Position numbers and translations under genes: made by a program. The notes beneath the pieces were generated by a model, which was not told where the DNA came from, ran no database searches, and saw only the letters and a list, made by a program, of their open reading frames with translations. A stretch of DNA of 64,000 bases from Mytilus californianus. Its lineage: Eukaryota > Mollusca > Bivalvia > Mytilida > Mytilidae. Location: the NCBI RefSeq assembly GCF_021869535.1, contig NW_026262668.1, forward strand, positions 63,518,058 to 63,582,057, in the 5' to 3' direction. Positions 33,732-45,724 of the stretch are shown here, one piece after another (the first letter of the stretch is position 1; each line of letters starts with the position of its first letter).

Positions 33732-34278
33732 CTCACTTGAGGAAACAAAACAGTTAAGTTGTAGTTCTGGCAGAATTGTTTTGTAGTCTTATTGACAGAT
33801 AGCGAATATGCGTATCATAAGTATCATTCCGCAAACCTGTGTGTTAATCCTTACTTGCGATTAGATACTTTATAAGCAGCAACTATTTTGTTTTCTTTTC
33901 TGGATACTGTAAACAAAAATAAAACATAATTCAAAGTATACTTTAAAACTAGAAAAAAACCTTTTTATTACGTAGAAGGCTTAATGATTACCAATCATCA
34001 TTTTGCTACACCCCATACATACTAGTGTTAAATCGATATGGTAACTTTTAATACATTCGCCCATGACGGCTGACGTCGAAAATGGTAAAAGTATTTTTTT
34101 CGTAATATTCCACTTTATGTTATACCATGATTGTGATAATGTAGGCATGCATGTATTATGATTCGAAATATACCCATTTGTTAAATTGTTTTTTAAAAAC
34201 ATTACTTTAAAGACCCCCCTTAGAAAACTACCTCATCATTGAAAAAAATATATAGTATGATATTAACTCAATCAGATA
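33732..34278. other. Region upstream of the candidate small gene
   Basis: No gene seen. A TGACGTC motif (CRE-like half plus) at about 34069 lies 210 bases before the candidate ATG; this may be chance. Confidence 0.3.
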
Positions 34279-34474
34279 ATGGAGGAAGACGATAGTAATG
34301 GAAATCAAGGTATGTCATTATTTATAGGTCGATTGATTGTATCAATTTCCATTTAATATCATATATTTTTAAAATTTTTTAGGAGTACCGGATTTAACAG
34401 AAATGGAAAGAATGGCAAATGAAGAGATTATAAAAGAGTACGAGACAGGGATACAAGGAAGTAGAGGATCCTGA
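34279..34474 (+). CDS. Candidate two-exon small gene, unknown product
   Basis: ATG 34279 opens exon 1 (34279-34309), which ends CAAG before donor GTATGT. A 73-base intron ends TTTTTTAG at 34382. Exon 2 (34383-34474) continues in phase to TGA 34472. The joined ORF encodes 40 aa, acidic and hydrophilic (MEEDDSNGNQ; then LTEMERMANEEIIKEYETGI), with a helix-like Glu/Lys pattern. An AATAAA lies at 34598-34603. The codon pattern is unlike the AT-rich flanks. I do not recognise the family. It could be a true micro-protein gene, the 5' end of a larger gene, or a chance pairing of signals. Confidence 0.35.
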
Positions 34475-34603
34475 GTATGGATTCGGGGTCGGATACCAAA
34501 AGATACTAAAGTGATATTCAAACTCATTAGTCGAAAACAAACTGACAATGCCATGAAAAGATAATTAAAACGGTCAATAGACAAATAACAGAATACAAAT
34601 AAA

Positions 34604-36251
34604 CGATAGGCATTCTGTCACACTTTTTAAATGATGTTTTCCTTTGCATTATGTATATTCTATTTATTTTCATTAAATATTAAAACAGGCAGCTTTATGA
34701 CACACATCCTTGATCTTAATTTCTAATGTTCTGCCGTCAGTCTTCAGAATTGTTTAAGTCTTTACATAAGTATTTTTCATATTGGTCGTTCGACCAGTTT
34801 GAATTAAAACCAACCTGATATTACAACCATTTAGTATAAATGATGAGGACCTGTTCTCAAAGCAATCTTGATCATCAAAGATACGTGGCGTGTAATTTCA
34901 TGTTTATCTAGGATAAACATATTAATTTTAAAGTTTATTCGTTGGATCGATCCTGAAGATAATGGGTCATAAAAGCCGTTCTATGAACGTGTTTAATTGA
35001 TTTTAAGTCATTCTATACAAAAGGGATTAGAATCTTTATTAAATAATTGTTAAAAGAATGGTAACTTCACAAATTTTTAATTCTTATTTCAAAATCAATA
35101 TGTCGAAGCTGTATTCCAAACGATTTATGATTGTGCACAATATGTTTTTTTTCTGTTATAGCTTTCACCGGAAACATTCGTGACCCACTGTGTATAGAAA
35201 ACAAAAATGTATAATTTGGATTATGCAGATACTGATTGATGAACTTTGTTCCTCGGTGGATGCTATGATTCAAAACATTGTACTAAAAAAAATTCTACTC
35301 CAGTTTTGTGTCGAATCTTTTCAGTATTTAAACTTTTAGTCGCAAGTGTATATAATAAAGGTTATGCCATACACTACAATAATATTCTTTCCTATTACTA
35401 TTAATTGGAGGGTGGCACTTCTGTTCCGTTGTCAATCCCTAGAGGATACTGTTAACTTATACTAGTTTTTCGTCTATCGCACGGTTTGAATAATACAATT
35501 TCTTGTTGTTAACTGGTTTAAGAAAGTAATTGTATAGAAACTAAGTATGCAATGTCTGGCTGTTATCTTAAGGATGTTTTTATGCTTGAAAAGTTTTGTT
35601 TGCTTTGTGTCGCAAAACTTGATCAAAAACTTACCATATGGAGATTGACGACGAAAAAACACCTGTTCTTTTCTGTGGAATTTATATCATACATCTACAT
35701 CACTTCCTCAAGATCAGAGTCACTTATTGTGTTTTTTTCAATTTCAAAAAAACTTTTAAATCTCCTAAACGTTTTATGTATTTGGATTGGGTTTCAAGCG
35801 TCTTGTTTTCAAACGACTTAATGCACCCCCCCCCTCAAAAAAAAACCAAATGTTTTGATATGTGAAATAAGTAATATTTTATATTAAAACATTTTTACAA
35901 CAATTATTGCTGTAAACCAAAAAAATCCAGATTTTGTCTTTGTACATTTCAGTAAGGCACGAACACAAAGAAGTTGCTTCTGTATAAAATATTTTTAAGT
36001 TACTGAAGCTGATCATCGTCTGAAGTTCATTGTAGTATACCGATAATTTAGGTGGATAATGTCTTAAACTTTGACTTTGTAGTTGGTTTGAAAAAAAGAA
36101 AATGCTCAAATATCTTTTGCGTTATCATTATAGTACAAAAGATATATAACAAGAAAACATGATAAAATTGTATGTACAATATAATGATGATAAGGCGGCC
36201 ATAATGTCATACGTTTAACAAATGAATTTATATTTTGTTCAACAAACAGAT
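34604..36251. other. Intergenic DNA
   Basis: Short ORFs of 60-90 codons in several frames have low-complexity, hydrophobic translations and no splice context. Nothing supported was seen. Confidence 0.35.
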
Positions 36252-36657
36252 TTAAGGATGTACTTACTAACTTAGGTCAGGTTTAGGAATTTTTGTCAGA
36301 TGTTCGGACTCCTTGGATTTTTTCATACGATACAGGGTAAAATATTTTGTCCCATAACACCCATTTTTCTTTTCACATAAGACTTCAATAGTTCATGAAA
36401 GGTCATTTACCAAAATTAAAGCAGATTATAGATTTATTTTCTTTCGATTTGAGACCCAAATAATACCAATGCAAATATAAGGTTAAAGTCCGACTCAGCC
36501 TTTTCCCGCCATTTAAAATTTTTTAAATATCTCGAAAAGGAGCTTCATAACCTATCAATATATTTAGCTTATTGTGTTCCTTAACTAATGCCCTTCTGAC
36601 TTAAAGTATCAATTTTAAATTCTAGATTTTTTAAATTTCACCTAAGTACATCCTTAA
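36252..36657. mobile_element. TTAA-flanked MITE
   Basis: TTAAGGATGTACTTA at the left pairs with TAAGTACATCCTTAA at the right. TTAA is the outermost tetranucleotide on both sides, as in elements that target TTAA (piggyBac or Kolobok type). The 406-bp element has no ORF. Confidence 0.7.
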
Positions 36658-37230
36658 GGGATATGGAACGAGGTTATTTGAAGGGGAAAGACTAGTTTTT
36701 GTACTGTATAGATAATCATCATCTGTGGTCATTATCAACTATAAAGATAGTATAAAATGTAAAGTAAAGTGCAATTTGGGAACATTTCTAATCTCTCAGA
36801 CTATATTAAGCCAAACGAAATTCAGTTTTTGAATTCAACAAGTAGATTCGCAGGGCATAGCTGGAATTTCAGTCAGTGACGTTAATGATATTTAGTTTAC
36901 ACCGTCACTGTTAGTTTAGGCTGATTGAAGACTGTAATGCATTGTATCATATCTAACAGCTTTTCTAAATGTGCGAAGTGATTTATCGTTCAACAATTGA
37001 TTATACTGCATTAAACCATTGTCGTGATGTCAGCCAATTCATTTACTGTGGATTCTTTTTCTAGAATCAACGCTTTCTAAATCTGTCGCTGAAATGGATT
37101 CACCAAATTATATTCAATTGTTTCCTTTGTGTGCCTAATTTCATTAAGTTTGAAATAGCTAATTTACTGATTTCTGTTCACTATTGGAATTAATTTAAAA
37201 ACTTACCTTTAATTTTTGCAATTTTTATAT
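36658..37230. other. Intergenic DNA
   Basis: A segment at about 37049 (TTCTTTTTCTAGAATCAACG) resembles the hairpin arm at 38213-38240. Nothing else was seen. Confidence 0.3.
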
Positions 37231-37363
37231 GCCTTCACTAGGAATCGAACCCGTCCTTGAAATCTGTTATGTGTGACTGACATCAACATATCGACGAACC
37301 CGTCCTTGAAATCTGTTATGTGTGACTGACATCAACATATCGACGAAACCTCTCGGCTACCAA
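37231..37363 (-). mobile_element. tRNA-derived SINE, minus strand, internally duplicated
   Basis: Read on the minus strand it starts TGGTAGCCGAGAGGTTTCG (A-box region, 37349-37362) and ends with a B box GGTTCGATTCC (37241-37251). A 49-bp unit between the boxes is tandemly duplicated (37246 and 37295), so there are two B-box-like sites. Confidence 0.7.
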
Positions 37364-37476
37364 TTGGATTATAATTTAAATGTCTATTTTATATATATAA
37401 ATGAACATATAATATACAACGGACACACAGGGCTTGTACCTTTATATATACATGATAGGCAATCGTACAGTATAAG

Positions 37477-37600
37477 TTGGTAGCCGCGAGGTTAGCATGG
37501 TTAAGATCAATGAGTTAAAGAGTCAAGTTTAAGGTAGGGACTTGTCGGTTTAGGTTCGAATCCCTGTATTCTCTTTGTTGTCCCTATTCTTTAGTTTTTC
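37477..37600 (+). mobile_element. tRNA-derived SINE, plus strand
   Basis: TTGGTAGCCGCGAGGTTAGC (37477-37496) carries an A box and GGTTCGAATCC (37553-37563) a B box. The tRNA arms are not conserved. It faces away from the minus-strand SINE 114 bp to the left. Confidence 0.7.
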
Positions 37601-37867
37601 TTTTTTTGTTCTTATTTTGTATGTAAATGTGGATATTTTTGTAATAATAGCGAGTTTTACCGTTTATTTTTGGATTATTATTGATTACATTCAATTTGTC
37701 CATTTTTGTTTTATAAATATAGTTAGATTTCATCTGTTTTACTACATAATTTTACAAATGTTTATTCGCAAATTCCTATGCGAGTAAATCGTGATGTGCC
37801 TAGAATTAGGCTCCTTGCTAGAAATTTCGGTAACATACTTATACTTTATATATGCTCTTTTGGTCAG

Positions 37868-37915
37868 GTTGTTGTCTCTTTGACACATTCCCCATTTCCA
37901 TTCTCAATTTTATTA
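37868..37915 (-). repeat. Mussel repeat family B, fragment
   Basis: TTGTTGTCTCTTTGACACAT and CCATTTCCATTCTCAATTTT match the family's reversed head. Confidence 0.65.
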
Positions 37916-38150
37916 GAAATAAGTTCGAATATGTCTTATTTTGTAAACACAGATAATATTCAGATGCTTGATAATTTAAAGGCAGACGTGTTGTGTTTTA
38001 TTTGTATTTTTCAAACCAGTTAGTTGTGATCTTATATTAAGTAATGCATCCGTGAACATGATACCATAGTTATTTAAACTCACTTACAATACCTTCTAAT
38101 TAAGAAAAGGCTTTAATTTTGAAAAGACATTAACACAATAGTTTAAGTTA

Positions 38151-38249
38151 TAGATACAATGGATAAGCGTTGATTCATGAAAAACAAACTATTCGCCTTC
38201 CGGGCCCATGGTTTCTTTTTCAAGAATCAACGCTTATTCATTGTATCTA
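38151..38249. repeat. Hairpin with 34-bp arms
   Basis: The left arm at 38151-38184 (TAGATACAATGGATAAGCGT at its start) pairs with 38216-38249, with two mismatches. The loop of about 31 nt contains ATTCGCCTTCCGG. Confidence 0.85.
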
Positions 38250-38440
38250 TATAACCTATACCTCGCTAAACATAAAGCAAATACAGTCGATTGCCTAATC
38301 ATTCAACAGAAAATCATTCGCCTTCCGGACTCATGGTTTCTTTTTCAAGAATCAACGCTTATTCATTGTATCTATATAACCTATACCTCGCTAAACATAA
38401 AGCAAATACAGTCGATTGCCTAATCCTTCAACAGCAAATC
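38191..38440. repeat. Tandem duplication, 125-bp unit
   Basis: The units 38191-38315 and 38316-38440 are nearly identical (ATTCGCCTTCCGG at both starts). The right arm of the hairpin lies in both units, but the left arm occurs once. Confidence 0.9.
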
Positions 38441-39289
38441 CGTGATACATGCATTTTGTAAGTGAATACAATAATGAATGGAAAATACGAAACCAACCTT
38501 AAAAGACGTACTTAAAACAATATAATTTAATAAGGTGGACAATACATGAACATACTAAATCAATAGCAAACAAGGCATATGTATCAACGATCAGGGACAG
38601 ATTACTCCGAGCATGGTGAAAGTGAAGTCAATAACGGCTAAAATTATATAGTCGGGAAATGCGTTACGACAAATAAGTTAAAACATTTACTTAATTCTTT
38701 CAAAGATTCAAGTTATTGGTCTGGAACTTTGACTGTACCTGTAGAATTCGTATGGAAAAGGGGATATCGCATCCTTATTTTTACGGTAATGCTGTTTACA
38801 GCGATTGTAAATTTAGATACCATCATTATTAACTAATTCATCTTTTGTTCTTGAAGGTTATCAATTTAAAACCGTAGATAATCTTTGATTTTATTTAACG
38901 GTACTAAATTAAGTCGACAGCAGTTTAAATCCCGTAAATCGTTAGGATAGAGACAAATCAAGGTAACAAAAAAAAAATGAGGAAATCTAAGAGAGCAAGA
39001 CCGGGTGCGTTAATACGGCAATCGTCTCCAAATATACATGTATCACCCGCCATGCAAATTCACACCAAGTCAAAATCACAATCGGGAATACGAAAAAAGC
39101 GGTAAAATTACAGAACAGACGACTAAGACAGCGAAAACATGTCACAAATGAGTTGAGAAACTGACACATCGTATCGGCCAACCAAATCGTGATGTTGACC
39201 GTAAAACTTAAATTATGTCGATTGCAGTCATTTTTCTTCATAACTCTGTTGCAGTTCTTGTGCATGGAGCACATATGTTAATCAAGTCA
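38441..39289. other. Intergenic DNA
   Basis: No supported feature. It may contain further 3' sequence of the retroelement relic that follows. Confidence 0.3.
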
Positions 39290-40860
39290 TAATAGTGTGA
39301 ACATGCACAAATGTAACGTGCTTACTGAGATATGTAAACGCTATACGATGGGGCAAAGGGCATGTTACTGCAGAAAATGTAAAGTTGACAATTGGAAAGT
39401 TGGAATCATCACGTTTGTCATAGATTCTAGTTTAAAGTGGTCCATCTGTGTCAAAATCAAGGAAAAGGAAATATCAAGACATGAAGCAGACCTATTACTT
39501 TTTTAATATCCTTACTCTCAGGTTCACTAGGATATATAAGATGTAAGCACTCATTAAAATGTGGATTATTGAGCGGCAGAACATCATCAATATATCTGAA
39601 AGCAAAATTAAAGAACTTTGCAAGATGCTTTTTCTTTTTGTCTTTGAGAAGGTATTGAACAGTAGTGTTGCACAATTATTATCGATTAAAATACTGATTG
39701 AATACAGCATACAAAACACAACATAGAAAACTAAAGACTGAGCAATACAAACCCAACCAAAACTCGGGATTGATCTCGGTTGCTCCGGGAGGGTAAACAG
39801 ATCCTTCTCCACATGTGCACCCGTCGAATTGCTCATGTAAGTACAAACCCGATGATAAGTCTAATTCGGTAGGTCACATTCGAGGAAAAGAGGACGGGGT
39901 TATGGCTACGACAATTGGAACAAATCCGTCGTCATCTGTGAAACAGATATTCCTTAACGGTCAACCAACTCGTAATGGCGTCCGTAAAATTTCCGAAGGA
40001 ATGATTTCAACTTTATCTCTTGGAACTCTTGGTTTAATAGCTTCCTTGTGAACAGCAACCCTCTATCAAGGATATCGTCATCGGAAATGCAATCTCTGTA
40101 ATATCGTATCAACAGGGAGATATATAGTCCATATGCAGGCGCTGAAAGTTGCTACATAGAAATAGAAAGTTCACAATTGGGAAGGTAAAATCGTTTTTTT
40201 TCTCGTTTTGTTCTCAACTGACCCTCGTTGTAAATTTCTAGATGTAAGTCAATAACTTAACTGTATCGTTGCCTTCAATATAGTTACCACACTTTGAATT
40301 ATTTATTGAGAGGACATTATCTTTATAGCGGAGAGTGAAGTTAAATGATAATGCTAGCTTCTTTTCATTTTTCCTAAGAAGTTTCTTGATGGAGTCATAT
40401 AATGATTTTTGTAAAGTGAATGTATCCAGTAGAAAGATGTGACATTTTCATTGTCCTTTTTGTTGTTATTTCAAAAGGAGAGAAGGACTGATTTATGATT
40501 TTACAAATGTCCTCCTTCGTGAATGGTGTAGAGTATATGTAAGACTCATGTAACATTCCAAGCTTGCTGTGAACTCCAAGTTCTTTAGCAAGACATACTT
40601 AGACCAAATAATGTTTTTTTGCAAATAAAAACAATATTTTTTGAGACTTTGTCTGATGAAACAACAACACATTTGTCGTGAACAGAGAATAAAAGATCCA
40701 CAGCCTCGGACTTCCAGAAACCCGGAAGTTCAATGTACATCGTAAATGTATGAGTGTGCTTCTTGATGCTTGACCGAACAGCTTTGATCCATTCAGATAA
40801 AATGCCCAGTTTTGGTTCATCTGGCTCGCGCTTTACCCATTTTTTAGCATTTATTTTGTT
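39290..40860 (-). pseudogene. Retroelement reverse-transcriptase relic, rearranged
   Basis: On the minus strand the segment 39675-39457 gives FRYIDDVLPLNN, with the RT catalytic YIDD box (about 39585). The region 40530-39900 gives STPFTKEDICKI, then LHLEI with an RTK (about 40225), then PAYGLYISLLIRY (about 40130) and FYGRHYELVD (about 40000), the order expected behind an RT palm. The YIDD piece lies downstream of the C-terminal piece, so at least two copies are joined or one is rearranged. Multiple shifts and stops occur. It is the same family as the relic at 22950-23300. The class (LINE-, Penelope- or DIRS-like) is unresolved. Confidence 0.7.
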
Positions 40861-41589
40861 TTAATCAATTAAAACATAACTAAATATGTACTGCTATACA
40901 GTTACCAAAACTTTTCGTTGTACTTCCTGTCGATACTTTTCTCAGACTGTTTATGTCGTCTTTTTCTAAATTCATTGGATGTCTTCTGATGTCTTATTTA
41001 GTACTAAGACATTATATAGATAATACTGTTTATCAGGAAATAGATTTATTATTGAATGAATTATTGTATCATCACATACCAGTTGCAAATTGTATCGCTA
41101 GAAATTTCAGCAAAAGTATGTTGAACATGTTTATTTTATGAATGCGTTACTTTATTCACTCAATTTTTTAACAGGCAATGCAATACAAACTTGAATTTTG
41201 GAATGTTTTTCATGTGATATTAATATAAACATGACACGTGACAATCTCGTGAACATAAACATAAGAAATCAACACGACATTTAGACGTTAAATAACGTGA
41301 AAAAATGAAATTAAAATAAATTCAACATTAATACGTCGAAAATATGTTTAAAAGTTTTAATGTGATATCATTTGTCAACTTAAACGTAAAAATCACGCGT
41401 GTAGTTTAAAACGTGATGATCACGTGAAAATCGTTTGTGTGTAACATGCATGTGATATTAACGTAAACCTATGTTATACACGCCAGTGAAAAGAATGGTT
41501 TTCATGTGATGAGCACAAGTTGGAAAAATTGCCTGTGTACTGATTCATGCTAAAGTCTAAGAGAACATGACTTATTTGATGGTTGCAAT
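40861..41589. other. Intergenic DNA with ACGTG-rich patch
   Basis: No gene supported. ACGTG occurs four times between 41230 and 41430, and ATGTGATATTAA twice (about 41213 and 41448). Confidence 0.35.
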
Positions 41590-42100
41590 TGGCTTTGAGC
41601 TATTTCTTTAATAACTTCGAGTACTCTTAGCTCGGTACTTTGTGTTGTCTTTGTGTTAATGTTTTGTGTGCATTGTGCTGATCTGACGAGTCTAACACTT
41701 TTCAACTGATCTTTACAGTTTGTTTTCTATGTTGTGCTGTTACGCCATTGTTCCTTGTTAGAGAGAGTGTTGAGCTCTATCAAACATGTTTAAACCAGCC
41801 TCATTCTATATTTGCCTGTCCCAAGTCAGGAGCCTATAATTCAAAAGTTGTCGTTTGTTTCAGTCTATAATACTTGTTTTTCATTCATGTTTTTTCATAA
41901 CTTAGGTCGTTGGATTTTTCGTTTGAATCGTTACACATTTTGTCATGTCAGGCCCGATTATAGCTGACTATACGGTATAGGGTTTGCTAATGTTTGAAGG
42001 CCGTTCGATGTCCTATAGTTTTTTACATCCACGTCACTTAGATTCTAGTGGATAGTTGTTTATTTGCAATCATACCACATCTCCCTATTTTTGTACAATC
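41590..42100 (-). repeat. Mussel repeat family A, reversed copy
   Basis: Landmarks in reversed order are GAGTACTCTTAGCTCGG, GTCCCAAGTCAGGAGCC, CTGACTATACGGTATAGGG and GCAATCATACCACATCTCC. Confidence 0.8.
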
Positions 42101-42789
42101 TGACAGTAATTTCCTACATATATATGTCTTTCCATAACACAATTAGCAAATTTTAACATTGTAAGATAAAACTGTTTTGACCATAACACATTTAAGAATC
42201 TAATTTAGAATAAGTAATTTAGTGCATTAAGTATTCGGTAATGTCATGTTTGTTTGTTGATATGCCAGATGAAAAGGTAAATGAACGATAGAAGGTTCAT
42301 CGATGTAAAATCTAAAATAAAATGTATCTTATATTAATGGTTTCGTCAAAAAATAATTATATCTACAGGAAATGTCTGAGTTGTGAATAAATTCAACCTT
42401 TTTTCGAACAAATAGAAATAAATTATCCAGCTGGGAATAAACAGACAATAAAGATATAAATATTTATACGAGATAAATGCAGTTAAAATTTAAAAAAAAA
42501 TGCATTTGTATGATTGTAATAATTTCGAGAATATAGATAGAGAAACGGTCCTCTTTAAAAAGAAATGGAAAATACAATTATGACATTATTTGTTCAAATA
42601 CTGTTGGTAGGTTGTCGAGTTTAAGACAATTCTCTATGGTGTCGTTTAGAGAACAAATTGATAACGAAAACAAAATGTAAGTAAACTCTAATTAGTATTT
42701 ACCTTTTCTCTTTTGTATTACTTACTTTGTGTGTTATCTTTTATTTAAATGCAGGGATTGTGCAGTTATTCATTATTTCAATTTAATCA

Positions 42790-43430
42790 AAGATGTATAT
42801 GGAGTATAGTCAATGATACAACTATCCATAAAGACAAATGGTGTGAAAAGTTACAGGTCATAGCATGGACCTCAACAATGAATAGAACCCATACCGTATA
42901 TTAAGCTATAAAAGGCCCGGATTTGACAAAATATGAAAAAAGCAATTCAAAGAAGATAAACAACGGTCTTGTTGATGCAATACAATAACAAAGAATGAAA
43001 AGCAATTAATGAACACACATCAAACAACAACCATTGGATAACATTTCTTGGCTCAGGACAGGCACACAAAGCATAAGGCAAGTTTAAATATGTCTGTTTA
43101 GGTGTGCTCGATCATCCCCTTAAATTGCGATAGTGTTGTAACAACACAACATAAGAACACACTGTAAAAATCAGTTTGAAAAGATGAGATCGGTACTAAG
43201 CCCAAACACAAATAACAGAAGGACTAAAACAAGTAAAATGTATCTATCTAAGAATACCGCAGTTACTGAAATCTATTTCATCTAGCAAATAAATCCATGT
43301 TCTCCTAGACTAAATGTTAATCAGTAAACCTGCCACAGATTTAGCGTAAAGACGCCATAAGCAGTATGAGAAAAGCGTGACTCAAATCAATGCCAAAATA
43401 AAAGAATCGACTGAAATTTGAACCATGAAT
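42790..43430 (+). repeat. Mussel repeat family A, plus copy
   Basis: From a decayed head near 42797 through CCCATACCGTATATTAAGC, AAAGGCCCGG and GGCTCAGGACAGGCAC to a tail with CGCCATAAGCAGTATGAG (43350). It is one of the longer copies. Confidence 0.75.
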
Positions 43431-44269
43431 GTTAATACCTGGATAGCAATAATGTTTAGTTCTGTATAAACTATGAAAAATAAAATCAATGTTAGTACCG
43501 ATAAAGAGATTCTTCAAAGATCTAACTACAATGCTAAATTGAGAACTTTTAAGAATGGGTTGATTGAAAAGAACAGTAAGTTTTTATGGATCGTATTGCA
43601 ATTTACGTGCTATATAAAACACATCCCCGTTTAGAGTAGAGTTTCCCATGTTGCACTGAAATATCCCAATCAGGAAAAGGACAATAATTGCTGCTACTGA
43701 TATTAGTTTTATCTAAAGTAAATTCCTTGGGATAGAAGTATAATTTAAAAAAATTCTAATGTTTGTTAGCTGTCGACGTCAGAATACGATGGTTATTGAA
43801 AAAAATATACGCGAATTCAATACCTTCCATTCAGTGACATTCGTTTTGGGTTAAAAGTTCATGATTAGTAAGTTAAACCAAACAAGAGTGAAAACTTAAA
43901 AATCTATAGAGTAATATATTAATTCTAATTAATGATTGTTTTTAGAACATCACTCAAAAGAACCATATGATTATTTGACATAACCAATAAGAAAAGAATT
44001 GTACTTTTGAAATCCCAAGCTCTATTGACAGTTTATTCAATAAGTTTATTGTTAAAGACTGTATATTGCCCTCTAGATGTATTTTGGTTATATTTATTGA
44101 TTGATTTCTATATCATTAACGTTTACACCACAGCTCCTTTTATTCATATTAACAAAAGACTGTTTCGTAAAATATAAGAATAGAAGTTAGAACCAGTAGA
44201 CACAATATGTTTGTATACAAACATATCTTTTTAGAGAGACTCTATATAAAATAATGTAAAGCACTCTGT
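43431..44269. other. Intergenic DNA
   Basis: AT-rich. It may include the extended end of the neighbouring family A copy (CGATAAAGAGATTCTTCAAAG). No gene seen. Confidence 0.3.
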
Positions 44270-44740
44270 TATATCACATGCTTGTCTGTGTTTTTGTTAA
44301 ATGTGTTTCTGTTTTGTATCGATCATATGAGTTAAGCCATTTTCAACTGATTTTTATAGTTTGTTCATATGTTGTGCTGTAACACCAGGTTAGGGGAGGG
44401 TTGAGCGCTCACAAGCATATTTAACCCCGCCACATTCTGTATGTACCTGTCCCAAGTCCGGAGCCCGTAGTTCAGTGGTTGTCTTCGGTTCATATCTGTC
44501 ATATTTGTTTTTCGTAAATTGTTTTGTTATAAATTGCGCCGTTGGTTTTCTAAATTGAATTGTTTCATATTTTTTATGTCGGGGCCTTTATAACGGACTA
44601 TATGGTATGGGTTTTTCTCATTGTTGAAAGCCGTACGGTTGCCTATAATTGCTAAAATCCAATTCATTTGAACTTTGGTGATAGTTGTCTCATTGGCAAT
44701 CATACCACATCTCCTTATTTTTATATTCTGTTCTTTTGTA
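44270..44740 (-). repeat. Mussel repeat family A, reversed copy
   Basis: CCAGGTTAGGGGAGGGTTGA, GTCCCAAGTCCGGAGCCCG, GGACTATATGGTATGGG and GCAATCATACCACATCTCC appear in reversed order; it is the cleanest copy in the window. Confidence 0.85.
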
Positions 44741-45054
44741 AAAAAAAAGTACATGTATCTCTCTTTTCAAATGACTTGAAGGCTTCTGACAAATCCAGCT
44801 TTCATTTCATTATTAACACTATGACGAAACGCTTACAACAGAAGACATGTTTACTTAATATCCTTATGATATAAGACAATGTTAATATTCTAATTTTTGT
44901 TGTTGCCATTTTAAAAGTATTAATAAACGGTTAGTGACATGTTATAGCTGTCGTAAACTATGACCAATGCTAAACCTGTTAAATAATTAGAGCTACAATG
45001 AAATTTGACATTAATACATATCGTTTATATACAGAAATAAACAGTCTGGTCACC

Positions 45055-45140
45055 TGCAGCTGTTTTTACCAACGTCCTTTGCTCTATGGTGGAGAGCTGT
45101 CTCATAAGCAGTCATACAATCTCCATATTTTCTTAAGTAT
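45055..45140 (-). repeat. Mussel repeat family A, head fragment
   Basis: GGTGGAGAGCTGTCTCATAA and GCAGTCATACAATCTCC resemble the reversed head. Confidence 0.5.
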
Positions 45141-45409
45141 ACCCGTTCCAGACAGACATTGGCAACATACTAAATAAAAATTTCTATTTCTGTGATGCAA
45201 AAAGATTTTAATTTTGATTGAAATCGCATATTTCTATATTTCAATATAGCACATTTGTATAATAGCGCCTGTCGTAACGCATCAAGCATTAAGTTGAATC
45301 GAGCACAATTTGAATCAAGCTGAGTCGTTTATTTTCACGAACTCAAAGCTCGATTAAATCCCTTTGCAGATATAGTATAATTTTGTCACTGTCCTATATA
45401 CAAACCTTG

Positions 45410-45720
45410 TCATGTCCTGTCTGTGTTTTTGTTAGATGTTCTTCTGCTTTGATCAATCTGAAGAGCTCTTTCTAATGATTTTTATAATTTGTTCTTAATC
45501 TTATGTTGTACTGTTATACCACTGTCCCAGGTTAAGGGAGAGATGGCGCCTTCTAACATGTTTAATCCATCACATTTTAAATGTGCCTGTCCCAAGTCCG
45601 GGGCCTGTAATTTAGTGGTTGTCATTTTTTGCTGTCCTCACATTCAGTTTTCGTTTATTGTTTTGCATAGTTTGTTTTTGTGTTGTGCCTTTAAGCCACT
45701 GTCCCAGGTTGGCGCCTTCA
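45410..45720 (-). repeat. Mussel repeat family A, reversed partial copy
   Basis: GTTGTACTGTTATACCAC, GGTTAAGGGAGAGATGG and GTCCCAAGTCCGGGGCC mark the middle of the family; a second short reversed piece follows at 45670-45715. Confidence 0.7.
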
Positions 45721-45724
45721 ATAT

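Noticed and set aside
37477-37565. tRNA gene with intron
   Set aside because: Box motifs fit but no cloverleaf closes, and a related sequence lies reversed nearby; called a SINE.
39495-39836. 113-codon minus-strand ORF with hydrophobic segments
   Set aside because: It is an out-of-frame reading of the retroelement relic, whose true frame shows the YIDD box.
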